From Schlegelella_A sp038231215 (GTDB lineage Bacteria > Pseudomonadota > Gammaproteobacteria > Burkholderiales > Burkholderiaceae_C): DNA of 64,000 bases. The notes under the pieces were generated by a model. That model ran no database searches and was not told the origin of the DNA. It saw nothing but the letters and a program-made list of their open reading frames with translations. Location of the stretch: assembly GCA_038231215.1 (NCBI GenBank), contig JBBRLS010000014.1, positions 21,316-85,315 of the forward strand, written 5' to 3'. Of this stretch, positions 46,267 through 54,928 are shown piece by piece (position 1 is the stretch's first letter; the number at the start of each line of letters is the position of its first letter). The position numbers were made by a program, and so were the translations under genes.

Positions 46267-46272
46267 GACAAT
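46267..46272 (+). promoter_or_regulatory. -10-like box before the M61 peptidase gene
   Basis: GACAAT ends 9 bases before the ATG at 46282, in the 96-base spacer divergent from cioA. It is another case of a hexamer almost touching the start codon. Confidence 0.3.
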
Positions 46273-46281
46273 CGAGACCCC

Positions 46282-48054
46282 ATGATTCGATACGCAATCG
46301 ACGTCTCTGCCACGTCTTCACACAGCTTCGGCGTCGAGCTCGTCGTGCCGCGACCGGCCGCCGAACAGAAGCTCAGCTTGCCGGTCTGGATTCCGGGCAG
46401 CTACCTCGTGCGCGAGTTCGCGCGCCACCTCTCGGGGCTGGTTGCCGAGCAAGACGGCCGTGCCGTGTCGCTCAGGCAGATCGACAAGGCGAGCTGGATG
46501 GCGCATTGCGAAGGCGATGGCGATCTCGTGCTCCGCTATCGCGTCCATGCCTTCGACGTTTCGGTGCGCGCCGCATTTCTCGACGCCGACCGCGGCTTTT
46601 TCAACGGCACCAGTGTCTGCCTGCGCGTCGAGGGCCGGGAGAAAGACGCGCCTGCGCTCCGCCTCGTCGGCGTTCCCGAAGGCTGGGACGTCGCGACGAC
46701 GCTGGCAGCCGAGCCCGGCGGCGCGGTGCACGCGTTCGTCGCGGCCGACTACGACGAGCTGGTCGACCATCCGGTCGAGCTCGGCCGCTTCTGGCGCGGC
46801 CGCTTCGATGCGGCCGGCGTGCCGCACGAGTTCGTTGTTGCGCGTGCCTTGCCCGACTTCGATGGCGACGCCTTGCTGGCCGATGCCAAGCGCATCTGCG
46901 AAACCGGGATCGCTTTCTGGCACGGCCGCGAAGGCAAGGCGCCGTTCGATCGCTACCTGTTCCTGCTCAACGCCGTCGACGAAGGCCGCGGCGGCCTCGA
47001 GCATCGCGCCAGCACGGCGCTCGTCGCGCCGCGCCGCGACTTGCCGCGGCGCGCAGCGGCGGGCGCGGACGCGACCGCGGCGCCCAGGGTCGAGATCAGC
47101 GACGGCCAGGTCGGCGTGCTCGGACTGATCGCCCACGAATACTTCCACGCCTGGAACGTCAAACGCCTGAAGCCGCGCGATTTCGCGCCGCTCGACTACA
47201 GCCGCGAGAACTACACCGAGCTGCTCTGGTTCTTCGAGGGCTTCACCTCCTACTACGACGACCTGCTCGTGATGCGCAGCGGCCTTGTCGAGCCGGCGCG
47301 CTACCTGAAGCTGCTCGCCAAGACGATGAGCACGGTCGCGGCCACGCCCGGCCGCGCAGTGCAGAGCGTCGCCGCTTCGAGCTACGACGCCTGGGTCAAG
47401 TACTACCGCGCCGACGAGAACACGCCGAACGCCACCGTCAGCTACTACGCCAAGGGCTCGCTCGTCGCGCTCGCCTTCGACCTGACCTTGCGCAGCGAAG
47501 GACGCGGCTCGCTCGACGCCGTGATGCGTCGCTTGTGGACAGAAAGCGGCGGCGGTCCGATCGCCGAGTCGGACATCGCCGGCGCGCTCGAGGCGGCGGG
47601 CGGGCGCTCGTACGCCGTCGAGATCGCTGCCTGGGTGCACGGCACCGGCGAGCTGCCCCTCGAGACGCTGCTGCCGCGCTTCGGCGTCGTCGTCGAGCGC
47701 CAGCCGGCGACGCTGGCGCAGCGACTGGGCATTCGCGTCAGCGAGAGCGCGCTCACCGGCGTGAAGGTCATGCATGTGCTGCGCGGCGGCGCTGGCGAAG
47801 GGCTGGGCCTTTGCGCCGGCGACGAGCTGCTCGGCGTGGGCGACTGGCGCCTGCGCCGGCTCGACGATGCGCAGCGCGTGTTTTCGGGCGCTGGCGCTGT
47901 GCCCTTGCTCGTGTCGCGCGACCAGCGTCTCATCACGCTCACCCTCGACGCGTCCTCTCTCGCCGGCAACGAGGTCGGCGCGCTGCAGCTTCGCCGTGCC
48001 GATACGGCGAGCGCCGAGGCCCGCGCGCTCGGCGAGGCATGGTTCGCCGGCTGA
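46282..48054 (+). CDS. M61 family peptidase (glycyl aminopeptidase-like) with PDZ domain
   Basis: 590 residues. An N-terminal beta-domain is followed by a gluzincin-type catalytic domain with the zinc motif HEYFHAWN (His285, Glu286, His289) and the third ligand Glu in WFFEGFTSYY. A PDZ domain follows (about 475-560). There is no signal peptide, so it is likely cytoplasmic. Sphingomonas glycyl aminopeptidase is the described family member. ATG 46282 starts the conserved N-terminus. The 3' end overlaps the DUF3108 gene by 16 bases. Confidence 0.9.
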   Translation: MIRYAIDVSATSSHSFGVELVVPRPAAEQKLSLPVWIPGSYLVREFARHLSGLVAEQDGRAVSLRQIDKASWMAHCEGDGDLVLRYRVHAFDVSVRAAFLDADRGFFNGTSVCLRVEGREKDAPALRLVGVPEGWDVATTLAAEPGGAVHAFVAADYDELVDHPVELGRFWRGRFDAAGVPHEFVVARALPDFDGDALLADAKRICETGIAFWHGREGKAPFDRYLFLLNAVDEGRGGLEHRASTALVAPRRDLPRRAAAGADATAAPRVEISDGQVGVLGLIAHEYFHAWNVKRLKPRDFAPLDYSRENYTELLWFFEGFTSYYDDLLVMRSGLVEPARYLKLLAKTMSTVAATPGRAVQSVAASSYDAWVKYYRADENTPNATVSYYAKGSLVALAFDLTLRSEGRGSLDAVMRRLWTESGGGPIAESDIAGALEAAGGRSYAVEIAAWVHGTGELPLETLLPRFGVVVERQPATLAQRLGIRVSESALTGVKVMHVLRGGAGEGLGLCAGDELLGVGDWRLRRLDDAQRVFSGAGAVPLLVSRDQRLITLTLDASSLAGNEVGALQLRRADTASAEARALGEAWFAG

Positions 48055-49211
48055 GCCGCTACTTTTCGGCGCCGCCAGCGCGGTGGCGAAGTGCGGCCTT
48101 CGTCACGCTGGTCGCGCTCGTCGTGTTGGGCCATGCGTGGCTGACGAGCGAGGTCGCCGACCGGATGGTCGAGATCGATGCGACCGCGGCGATGCCGGCG
48201 CGCATCGCGGTCGCCTACGTGCGCACGCTCGAACTCGAGGCGCCGCAGCCGCTCGCGCCGGTTGCCGCGCCGGTCGCGCCGGCAGCGCCTCGTGCCCCTC
48301 GCGCGCCGAAAGGCGTGGCGCGACCCGCCTCGGCGGCCGTCGCCGAGGCGAAGCCCGAGCCCGAGCCCGGGGACGAGGCCGCATCCGCACCTGCGCCGGT
48401 CGTCATGGCGGCTGCCTCGGCGCCTGCTGCATCTGCGCCGGTGGCCGAGCCGACCACGGTCGTCGCCGCGGTCTCGCCACCGGCTTCCGCGCCGGCGAAT
48501 GGCGGCTTCGAGTGGCCGGCCGCGACGCGCGTCAGCTACTTCCTCAACGGCTACTGGCGCGGCGACCTGAACGGCCGCGCCGAGGTGGAATGGATCCGCA
48601 CCGGCGAGCGCTACCAGGTCAACGTCGACCTGCGCGCCGGGCCCGAGTTCGCGCCGCTCTTCTCGCGAATCATGACGAGCGAGGGTCGCATCACCGAGAG
48701 CGGACTGGTGCCCGATCGCTACGACGAGGACACCAAGGTGATGTTTCGCGACCGGCGCCGCGTCAGCGTCGTGTTTGCGCCCGAGTCGGTCACGCTCGCC
48801 AACGGCCAGCAGCGCGAGCGCCTCGCCGGCGTGCAGGACACGGCGAGCCAGTTCATCCAGTTCACCTGGATGTTCGGCAGCGAGCCCGAGCGGCTGCGCG
48901 TCGGCAACAGCTTCGAGTTTCCGCTCGCCCTGCCGCGCAGCATGAACCGCTGGACCTACGACGTGGCCGAGCAGGAGACCCTCTACACCTCGTTCGGCGA
49001 CCTCGCCACCTTCCACCTCAAGCCGCGCCGCGCCGTGCGCAAGCCGGGCGAGTGGCTCGTCGAAATGTGGTTCGCGCCGGAGCTGCGCTTTCTGCCGGTG
49101 CGCATCCACATCGAGCAGGACGCCGGCACCTTCGTCGACCTGCTGATCGCGAAGAAGCCCGAGATCGCCGAGTCCCTGAACGGCGGCATCATTGCGCCAC
49201 CGAACCGGTGA
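48039..49211 (+). CDS. DUF3108 domain protein with Ala/Pro-rich linker
   Basis: 390 residues. An N-terminal signal anchor (about 18-37) is followed by an extended Ala/Pro/Glu-rich linker (about 65-155) resembling TonB-type periplasm-spanning segments, then a DUF3108 domain (about 160-385). Function unknown; the topology suggests a membrane-tethered periplasmic protein. It begins inside the end of the M61 gene, so the two are translated together. Codon use in the linker is strongly biased to GCG/CCG. Confidence 0.82.
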   Translation: MVRRLSRYFSAPPARWRSAAFVTLVALVVLGHAWLTSEVADRMVEIDATAAMPARIAVAYVRTLELEAPQPLAPVAAPVAPAAPRAPRAPKGVARPASAAVAEAKPEPEPGDEAASAPAPVVMAAASAPAASAPVAEPTTVVAAVSPPASAPANGGFEWPAATRVSYFLNGYWRGDLNGRAEVEWIRTGERYQVNVDLRAGPEFAPLFSRIMTSEGRITESGLVPDRYDEDTKVMFRDRRRVSVVFAPESVTLANGQQRERLAGVQDTASQFIQFTWMFGSEPERLRVGNSFEFPLALPRSMNRWTYDVAEQETLYTSFGDLATFHLKPRRAVRKPGEWLVEMWFAPELRFLPVRIHIEQDAGTFVDLLIAKKPEIAESLNGGIIAPPNR

Positions 49212-49226
49212 CCAGGTGACCAGACC

Positions 49227-50015
49227 ATGACCTACGAATGCATCCTGACCGAGACCCGCGGCGAGGGCGAGCGCCGCACCGGCCTCATCACGCTCAATCG
49301 CCCGAAGCAGCTCAACGCGCTGAACGACACGCTGATGGACGAACTGGGCGCCGCGCTGCTCGGCTTCGACGCCGACCCGGCCATCGGCTGCATCGTGCTG
49401 ACCGGTGGCGAGAAGGCCTTCGCGGCCGGCGCCGACATCGCGATGATGCAGCCCTTCGGCTTCGTCGACGCCTACACGCAGGGCCTCATCAGCCGCAACT
49501 GGGAAACGATACGCAGCGTGAGGAAGCCGGTGATCGGGGCCGTCGCCGGCTTCGCCCTCGGCGGCGGCTGCGAGCTGGCAATGATGTGCGACTTCGTCAT
49601 CGCCGCCGACAACGCCAGGTTCGGCCAGCCCGAGATCAAGCTCGGCATCATTCCCGGCGCCGGCGGCACGCAGCGTCTGCCCCGCGCCATCTCCAAGGCG
49701 AAGGCGATGGACATGATCCTGACGGCGCGCATGATGGACGCGACCGAGGCCGAACGCGCCGGCCTCGTCTCGCGCGTGGTGCCGGTGGCCGAGCTGCTCG
49801 ACACCGCGCTCGCCGCCGCCGCGACGATCTGCGCCTTCAGCGGGCCGAGCGTGATGATGGCCAAGGAGGCGGTCAACCGCGCCTACGAGACGCCGCTATC
49901 CGACGGCATTTCCTACGAGCGGCGCCTGTTTCATTCGCTGTTCGGAACGGAAGACAAGAACGAAGGCATGGACGCCTTCCTCGCCAAGCGCAAGCCCGCC
50001 TTCAAGAACCGCTGA
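49227..50015 (+). CDS. Enoyl-CoA hydratase
   Basis: 262 residues of the crotonase fold; hydrates 2-enoyl-CoA in fatty-acid or aromatic-acid degradation. The oxyanion-hole segments KAFAAGADIAMM and AVAGFALGGGCELAMMCD and the second glutamate in FGQPEIKLGIIPGAGGTQRLPR are intact, so hydratase activity is expected. The C-terminal NEGMDAFLAKRKPAF is also standard. It stands 15 bases after the DUF3108 gene, with no other beta-oxidation genes near, and converges with lysS. Confidence 0.92.
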   Translation: MTYECILTETRGEGERRTGLITLNRPKQLNALNDTLMDELGAALLGFDADPAIGCIVLTGGEKAFAAGADIAMMQPFGFVDAYTQGLISRNWETIRSVRKPVIGAVAGFALGGGCELAMMCDFVIAADNARFGQPEIKLGIIPGAGGTQRLPRAISKAKAMDMILTARMMDATEAERAGLVSRVVPVAELLDTALAAAATICAFSGPSVMMAKEAVNRAYETPLSDGISYERRLFHSLFGTEDKNEGMDAFLAKRKPAFKNR

Positions 50016-50039
50016 CGACTGGGGCGGCGTTGCCTTCGA

Positions 50040-51551
50040 CTACGTCGGAGCCTCGTTGCGCAGCGACGGGAACAGGATCACGTCGCGGATGCTCGGCGAG
50101 TCGGTGAGCAGCATGACGAGGCGGTCGATGCCGATGCCGCAGCCTCCGGTCGGCGGCATGCCGATCTCGAGGGCGCGGATGAAGTCCTCGTCGTAGTACA
50201 TCGCTTCTTCGTCGCCGGCTTCCTTGTTGGCAGCCTGGGCGCGGAAGCGTGCGGCCTGGTCCTCGGCGTCGTTCAACTCGGAGAAGCCGTTTGCATATTC
50301 GCGGCCGGTGATGAAGAGCTCGAAGCGCTCGGTCACCGAGGGATCGGCATCCGACGCGCGGGCCAGCGGCGAGACCTCGACCGGGTAATCGACGATGAAG
50401 GTCGGCTGCCAGAGCTCGGCCTCGACCGCCGCCTCGAACAGGCCGAACTGCAGCTCCGGCAGCTTCCAGTGTGCCGGGGCTTCAACAGGCGCCTTATCGG
50501 TCAACTTGTTTGCGACTTGAAGGGCAAGCAACTTGGCTCGCAAGGCAGATGCATCGCCCGCTTCCGCCTCCGTCAGACCGGCATAGCGAACCAGCGATTC
50601 CTTCACCGTCATGCGCGCGAACTTCGCGTCGAGGTCGACCTCGCGGCCGTTGTACTGCAGCACGGCCGAGCCGGCCGCCTCGCGCGCCGCATGGCGCAGG
50701 ACCTCTTCCGTGAAGTCCATCAGGTCGTGGTGGTTCCAGTACGCGGCGTAGAACTCCATCATCGTGAACTCGGGGTTGTGCCGCACCGAGATGCCTTCGT
50801 TGCGAAAGCTCCGGTTGATCTCGAACACCCGCTCGAAGCCGCCGACGATCAGGCGCTTGAGATACAGCTCGGGCGCGATGCGCAGGAACATCTGCTGGTC
50901 GAGCGCGTTGTGATGCGTGACGAAGGGCTTGGCATTCGCGCCGCCCGGGATCGGATGCAGCATCGGCGTCTCGACCTCCATGAAGCCGTGCTCGACCATG
51001 AAGCGGCGGATCGACGAGAGTGTCTTGCTGCGCGCCACGAAGCGGGCGCGCGCCGTCTCGTCGGTGATGAGGTCGATGTAGCGATGACGGTACTTCTGCT
51101 CGGCGTCGGCGATGCCGTGGAATTTGTCCGGCAGCGGCCGCAGGCTCTTCGTGAGCAGGCGCAGCGCCGAGACGCGCACCGACAACTCGCCGGTCCTGGT
51201 CTTGAAGAGCAGCCCTTCCGCGCCGACGATGTCGCCGAGGTCCAGATGCTTGAACTGCTCGTAGCCTTCTTCGCCGAGTGCGTCTTTCGTGACGAAGAGC
51301 TGGATGCGGCCGGTCGCGTCCTGCACGGTGGCAAAGCTCGCCTTGCCCATGACGCGCTTGAGCATCAGCCGGCCGGCCACGCTGACCGCGACCTGCAGGG
51401 GCTCGAGCGCCTCGTTGTCGAGGTGACCGTGTTTGCGGACGAGCGCGACGGCGCGGTCGCGCGGCTTGAAGTCGTTGGGAAAGGCGATGCCGCGGGCGCG
51501 AATCGCCGCGAGCTTGGTGCGGCGTTCGGCGATAAGGGAGTTGTCGTCCAT
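50040..51551 (-). CDS. lysS: Lysyl-tRNA synthetase, class II
   Basis: 503 residues. The N-terminal OB anticodon-binding domain (about 60-170) precedes the class II catalytic core: motif 2 FRNEGISVRHNPEFTMMEFY and motif 3 GIGIDRLVMLLTDSPSIRDVILFPS, given here as FRNEGISVRHNPEF and GIGIDRLVMLLTD. It charges tRNA-Lys. A strong AGGAGG stands three bases before the ATG and is itself part of a small hairpin. A TAGAAT on the minus strand about 20 bases upstream may be the promoter. Confidence 0.97.
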   Translation of the reverse strand: MDDNSLIAERRTKLAAIRARGIAFPNDFKPRDRAVALVRKHGHLDNEALEPLQVAVSVAGRLMLKRVMGKASFATVQDATGRIQLFVTKDALGEEGYEQFKHLDLGDIVGAEGLLFKTRTGELSVRVSALRLLTKSLRPLPDKFHGIADAEQKYRHRYIDLITDETARARFVARSKTLSSIRRFMVEHGFMEVETPMLHPIPGGANAKPFVTHHNALDQQMFLRIAPELYLKRLIVGGFERVFEINRSFRNEGISVRHNPEFTMMEFYAAYWNHHDLMDFTEEVLRHAAREAAGSAVLQYNGREVDLDAKFARMTVKESLVRYAGLTEAEAGDASALRAKLLALQVANKLTDKAPVEAPAHWKLPELQFGLFEAAVEAELWQPTFIVDYPVEVSPLARASDADPSVTERFELFITGREYANGFSELNDAEDQAARFRAQAANKEAGDEEAMYYDEDFIRALEIGMPPTGGCGIGIDRLVMLLTDSPSIRDVILFPSLRNEAPT

Positions 51552-51554
51552 GGT

Positions 51555-51568
51555 CCTCCTCGGAGGAG
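51555..51568 (-). promoter_or_regulatory. lysS ribosome-binding site within a small hairpin
   Basis: On the minus strand CTCCT, a CCG loop and AGGAG form a 5-bp stem that includes the Shine-Dalgarno AGGAGG directly upstream of the lysS ATG. Pairing could lower initiation. The stem is short, so the effect is uncertain. Confidence 0.35.
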
Positions 51569-51625
51569 AAAATTCTAGGCCGTCGGGTCCGCAAGGCCGT
51601 TGCGTCGCCGCCCGAGGGTGCCACC

Positions 51626-51631
51626 TAGAAT
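51626..51631 (+). promoter_or_regulatory. -10-like box at the head of the polysaccharide locus
   Basis: TAGAAT ends 9 bases before the ugd ATG at 51641. It is the only visible promoter-like element for the first genes of the polysaccharide locus. No -35 was recognised. Confidence 0.4.
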
Positions 51632-51640
51632 CCTTCGCCC

Positions 51641-53035
51641 ATGAGAGTCACGATCATCGGCACCGGCTACGTCGGGCTCGTCACGGGAGCCTGCCTGGCC
51701 GAAGTCGGCAACGAGGTTTTCTGTCTCGATGTCGACGAGCGCAAGGTGGCGCTGCTCAACGAAGGCCGCATCCCGATCTACGAACAGGGCCTCGAAGAGA
51801 TCGTCCAGCGCAGCCGGGCCGCCGGAAGATTGACCTTTTCGAGCGACGTCGCGGCGAGCGTTCGCCACGGCGACGTGCAGTTCATCGCCGTCGGCACGCC
51901 GGCCGATGAGGATGGGTCGGCCGACCTGCGCCACGTCATCGATGCAGCGCGCAACATCGGCCGGCACATGACGGGCTTCAAGGTCGTCGTCGACAAATCG
52001 ACGGTTCCGGTCGGCACCGCGGACAAGGTGCGCGCTGTCATCGAGGAGGAGCTCCGATCGCGGGGTGGCGCTGACGGCGCGTCGCTGACGGTGCTGTCGA
52101 ATCCCGAGTTCCTGAAGGAGGGCGCGGCGGTGCAGGACTTCATGCGCCCCGACCGCATCGTCATCGGTGTCGACGACGATGCGCCCGGCCAGCGCGCCCT
52201 GCAGACGATGAAGTCGCTGTACGCGCCTTTCAACCGCAACCGCGAGCGCACCCTGGTCATGGACGTGCGCTCGGCCGAGTTCACCAAGTACGCGGCCAAC
52301 GCCATGCTGGCGACGCGCATCTCGTTCATGAACGAGTTGGCCAACCTCGCCGACAAGGTCGGCGCCGACATCGAGTCGGTGCGGCAAGGCATAGGCTCCG
52401 ACCCGCGCATCGGCTACGACTTTCTCTACGCCGGCACCGGCTACGGCGGCTCGTGCTTTCCGAAGGACGTGAAAGCACTTCGCCGCACGGCGCACGAGCA
52501 AGGCAGCGAGCTCAAGGTGCTGGCCGCGGTCGAGTCGGTCAACGATGCGCAGAAGCGCGTCCTTGTCGACAAGATCGTCGCCCGCTTCGGCGCCGATCTC
52601 GCAGGCCGCACGTTCGCCGTCTGGGGCCTCGCCTTCAAGCCGAACACCGACGACATGCGCGAGGCGCCGAGCCGCGTCGTCGTCGCCGAGTTGCTGGCGC
52701 GCGGCGCTTCGCTCAGGCTCTTCGACCCCGTCGCCATGGACGAAGCACGCCGCAGCCTCGAGGCCGACCTGCACGCAAGCCCGCACGCGCTCGACCGCGT
52801 CATCTTCTGTCGATCGCAGGCCGAGGCAACGCAGGGCGCCGACGCGCTGGTCATCGTCACCGAGTGGAAGTCGTTCCGCAGCCCCGACCTGGCGTCGGTC
52901 CGCGCGGCGCTGAAACAGCCGGTCGTCTTCGATGGCCGCAATCTCTTCGAGCCCGCGGCGATGAAGAACGCCGGGCTCGAGTATTTCGCGGTCGGCCGAT
53001 CGCTGGCCGTTCACTCGAGGCCAGAAGCCGCGTGA
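51641..53035 (+). CDS. ugd: UDP-glucose 6-dehydrogenase
   Basis: 464 residues; oxidises UDP-glucose to UDP-glucuronate, a precursor for acidic exopolysaccharide or lipid A sugars. The NAD-binding N-terminus is GTGYVGLVTGACLAEVGN. The catalytic Cys272 sits in GYGGSCFPKDV, and the C-terminal UDP-binding domain shows AVWGLAFKPNTDDMREAPS. It opens the glycan locus; its stop overlaps the GTG of the acyltransferase gene. Confidence 0.96.
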   Translation: MRVTIIGTGYVGLVTGACLAEVGNEVFCLDVDERKVALLNEGRIPIYEQGLEEIVQRSRAAGRLTFSSDVAASVRHGDVQFIAVGTPADEDGSADLRHVIDAARNIGRHMTGFKVVVDKSTVPVGTADKVRAVIEEELRSRGGADGASLTVLSNPEFLKEGAAVQDFMRPDRIVIGVDDDAPGQRALQTMKSLYAPFNRNRERTLVMDVRSAEFTKYAANAMLATRISFMNELANLADKVGADIESVRQGIGSDPRIGYDFLYAGTGYGGSCFPKDVKALRRTAHEQGSELKVLAAVESVNDAQKRVLVDKIVARFGADLAGRTFAVWGLAFKPNTDDMREAPSRVVVAELLARGASLRLFDPVAMDEARRSLEADLHASPHALDRVIFCRSQAEATQGADALVIVTEWKSFRSPDLASVRAALKQPVVFDGRNLFEPAAMKNAGLEYFAVGRSLAVHSRPEAA

Positions 53036-53595
53036 CTTCTCCCCAGGATCAGGGCGGCTACCGGATTCGATCGCAGCTCTATTTTCTCGGCCTGGCGGCG
53101 ATCAACTTCGTGCATCGCTGCCTGCCATTCGCACTGCGTCCGCTGCTCTATCGACTTTGCCGCTTCGACATCGCGCGCTCGGCGACGCTGCAGGGCGGCG
53201 TGCGCTTCTTCCATGTCGGCCGCCTGAAGATCGGCGCCGGCACGCTCGTCAACCGCGGCGTCTACCTCGACAATCGTGCCGGCATCACGATTGGCAGCAA
53301 CGTCTCGATCGCCCACGACGTGCGCATCTACACGCTCGGCCACGACGTGCAAGACGCCGGCTTCGCGGCGCGCGGCAAGCCGGTCGGGATCGGCGACTAC
53401 GCGGTGCTCTTCGCCGGCGCCATGGTCATGCCCGGCGTGCAGCTCGGCGAAGGCGCCGTCGTGATGGCCGGCTCGGTGGTGACCAAGAGCGTGGCCGCGC
53501 GTCGCATCGTCGGCGGCAATCCGGCGCAGGACCTCGGCGAGCGAACCGGCGAGCTGTCGTACACGCTCGGGCGTCGCTACTGGTTCGCGCATTGA
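53032..53595 (+). CDS. Hexapeptide-repeat acyltransferase (WcaF/LbH family)
   Basis: 187 residues. A hydrophobic N-terminal part (about 17-45) is followed by left-handed beta-helix repeats (about 55-165), including GVYLDNRAGITIGSNVSIA and MPGVQLGEGAVVMAGSVVTK. Such enzymes O-acetylate sugars using acetyl-CoA; the catalytic His is probably in YTLGHDVQD. The GTG start overlaps ugd (GTGA). It probably decorates the polysaccharide assembled by the neighbouring gene products. Confidence 0.88.
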   Translation: MTSPQDQGGYRIRSQLYFLGLAAINFVHRCLPFALRPLLYRLCRFDIARSATLQGGVRFFHVGRLKIGAGTLVNRGVYLDNRAGITIGSNVSIAHDVRIYTLGHDVQDAGFAARGKPVGIGDYAVLFAGAMVMPGVQLGEGAVVMAGSVVTKSVAARRIVGGNPAQDLGERTGELSYTLGRRYWFAH

Positions 53596-53637
53596 GCGCG
53601 ATGCGAGCCCGGCCTTGATCTCTGCGCGTCGGCGATC

Positions 53638-54735
53638 GTGAGAGTCGCGCTCGTCGACGGCGGCTCGTTCGTCATCGCCTACGACTACCAGCTCGCCGAA
53701 ACGCTGGCAGATCAAGGCGTCGAGGTCGACTTTTACGGCTCGCGCACGCGCTACAACGGCGAGTTTCTCGAGGCGATGCGCGAGCTCCCGGGCGTGAAAG
53801 TACACGACAGCGCCATGTCCCGCACCGTCGCGCCTCGCTGGTTGGGCGCGCTGCGCTACCTCGCGCTCTGGCTCGGCATCTGGCGCCGCCGTGCAAGCTT
53901 CGACGCGATCAACCTGCAGTTCAGCGTCTCGTGGCAGCTCGAACTGCCCTTCCTGCGTGCGCTGCGCCACAAGCTGGTCTTCACGATTCACAACGCCGTG
54001 CCGCACGATTTCGCGGGACGGCGACATGCGCCCACCGAGCGGATCGCGCGGCTGGCCCGCACGCTCGTGTTCGTGAGCCGCTTCTCGCACGACGATTTCA
54101 TCGATCGCTACGGTGAGGCGTTCCGGGCCAAGTCGAAGGTGCTCGGCATCGGCCTGTCGCCGGTGGTGCCGGGCCTGCCGCCGGTGCCGTACCGGGCGAT
54201 CGGCCGACCCGAGGCACTCGTCTACTGGAGCACGGTCAAGCCTTACAAGGGCATCGAGTTGTTCGCCGCTCTGGCGCGCTCGGAGCGCATCCGGGCGGCG
54301 GGCGTCGGCCTCGAGATCTACGGCGCCTGGGCACCCGAGCTGCATGGCCTGCGCGACGAGATCGCGGCGCTCGGCGTGCGTGTCGAAGACGGCTTTCTCG
54401 ACGCGACGAGCCTGCTTGGCCTTCTCTCTCGCGACGTGGTCTTCATCCTTCCCTACCGCGAAGCGACGCAGTCGGGTGCGCTGTTCTCGCTGCTCCATCA
54501 CGGTCGTTTCTTCTTGTGCAGCGATGTCGGCGACCTCGGCGACTTCATGCGCCGCTTCGGCCTCGAAGCCCTGCTGCTGAAGGAGCGCAGCGCCGATGCG
54601 GTCGCTGACTGTCTGGAGTGTCTGCGCGTCGACGAGGCGCGCCTTGTTCGTGCCTTCCAGGCAGCCCAGGACGCCTCGGCCTGGTCGAAGACAACGGCTG
54701 GCATCGCTGCCGTCTACGCCGCGGTGCGAGACTAA
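53638..54735 (+). CDS. Glycosyltransferase, GT4-like
   Basis: 365 residues with the GT-B architecture: an N-terminal acceptor domain and a C-terminal donor domain carrying WSTVKPYKGIELFAAL and FILPYREATQSGAL. It is expected to add a sugar from a nucleotide donor to a lipid-linked intermediate at the cytoplasmic face. The start is a GTG at 53638; no ATG fits. It is followed by a 193-base gap full of repeats, the largest break in the locus. Confidence 0.83.
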   Translation: MRVALVDGGSFVIAYDYQLAETLADQGVEVDFYGSRTRYNGEFLEAMRELPGVKVHDSAMSRTVAPRWLGALRYLALWLGIWRRRASFDAINLQFSVSWQLELPFLRALRHKLVFTIHNAVPHDFAGRRHAPTERIARLARTLVFVSRFSHDDFIDRYGEAFRAKSKVLGIGLSPVVPGLPPVPYRAIGRPEALVYWSTVKPYKGIELFAALARSERIRAAGVGLEIYGAWAPELHGLRDEIAALGVRVEDGFLDATSLLGLLSRDVVFILPYREATQSGALFSLLHHGRFFLCSDVGDLGDFMRRFGLEALLLKERSADAVADCLECLRVDEARLVRAFQAAQDASAWSKTTAGIAAVYAAVRD

Positions 54736-54750
54736 AGAGCCTCTGTCCCA

Positions 54751-54804
54751 GCCCTGTCATCCTGAGAAGCCCTGTCATCCTGAGAAGCCTTGTCATCCTG
54801 AGCG
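54751..54804 (+). repeat. 18-bp tandem repeat, three copies
   Basis: GCCCTGTCATCCTGAGAA occurs at 54751-54768 and 54769-54786 without change. A third, slightly altered copy at 54787-54804 forms the outer part of the inverted repeat that follows. Confidence 0.9.
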
Positions 54805-54861
54805 AAGCGAAGGATCTCGGCGTCCGTTTCGAGATTCTTCGCTTCGCTCAGAATGACAAGG
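54788..54861. repeat. Long inverted repeat (30-bp arms, 14-bp loop)
   Basis: The left arm (54788-54817) contains TGTCATCCTGAGCGAAGCGA and the right arm (54832-54861) contains TCGCTTCGCTCAGAATGACA. The 30-base arms pair except for one C/A mismatch and one G/T wobble. The core resembles a palindromic element recurring in many unrelated bacterial genomes (from memory, unverified). It may act as a terminator or be a non-autonomous mobile palindrome. Confidence 0.88.
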
Positions 54862-54862
54862 G

Positions 54863-54888
54863 CCTGACTGACATGGACCTGACTGACA
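54863..54888 (+). repeat. 15-bp-period direct repeat, two copies
   Basis: CCTGACTGACA is found at 54863-54873 and again at 54878-54888. A weaker third start, CCTGACAG, lies at 54893. The repeats abut the inverted repeat and precede the TylF-like gene at 54929. Confidence 0.75.
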
Positions 54889-54928
54889 AGAGGCCTGACA
54901 GCCCCTGGAACCCGAGCCGCCGATTGCC

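Noticed and set aside
44752..46281. Upstream extension of the M61 peptidase frame
   Set aside because: It lies antisense to cioA/cioB; the conserved peptidase N-terminus begins at 46282.
54751..54900. CRISPR array
   Set aside because: The repeats are 18 and 15 bases and directly adjacent, with no unique spacers and no cas genes.
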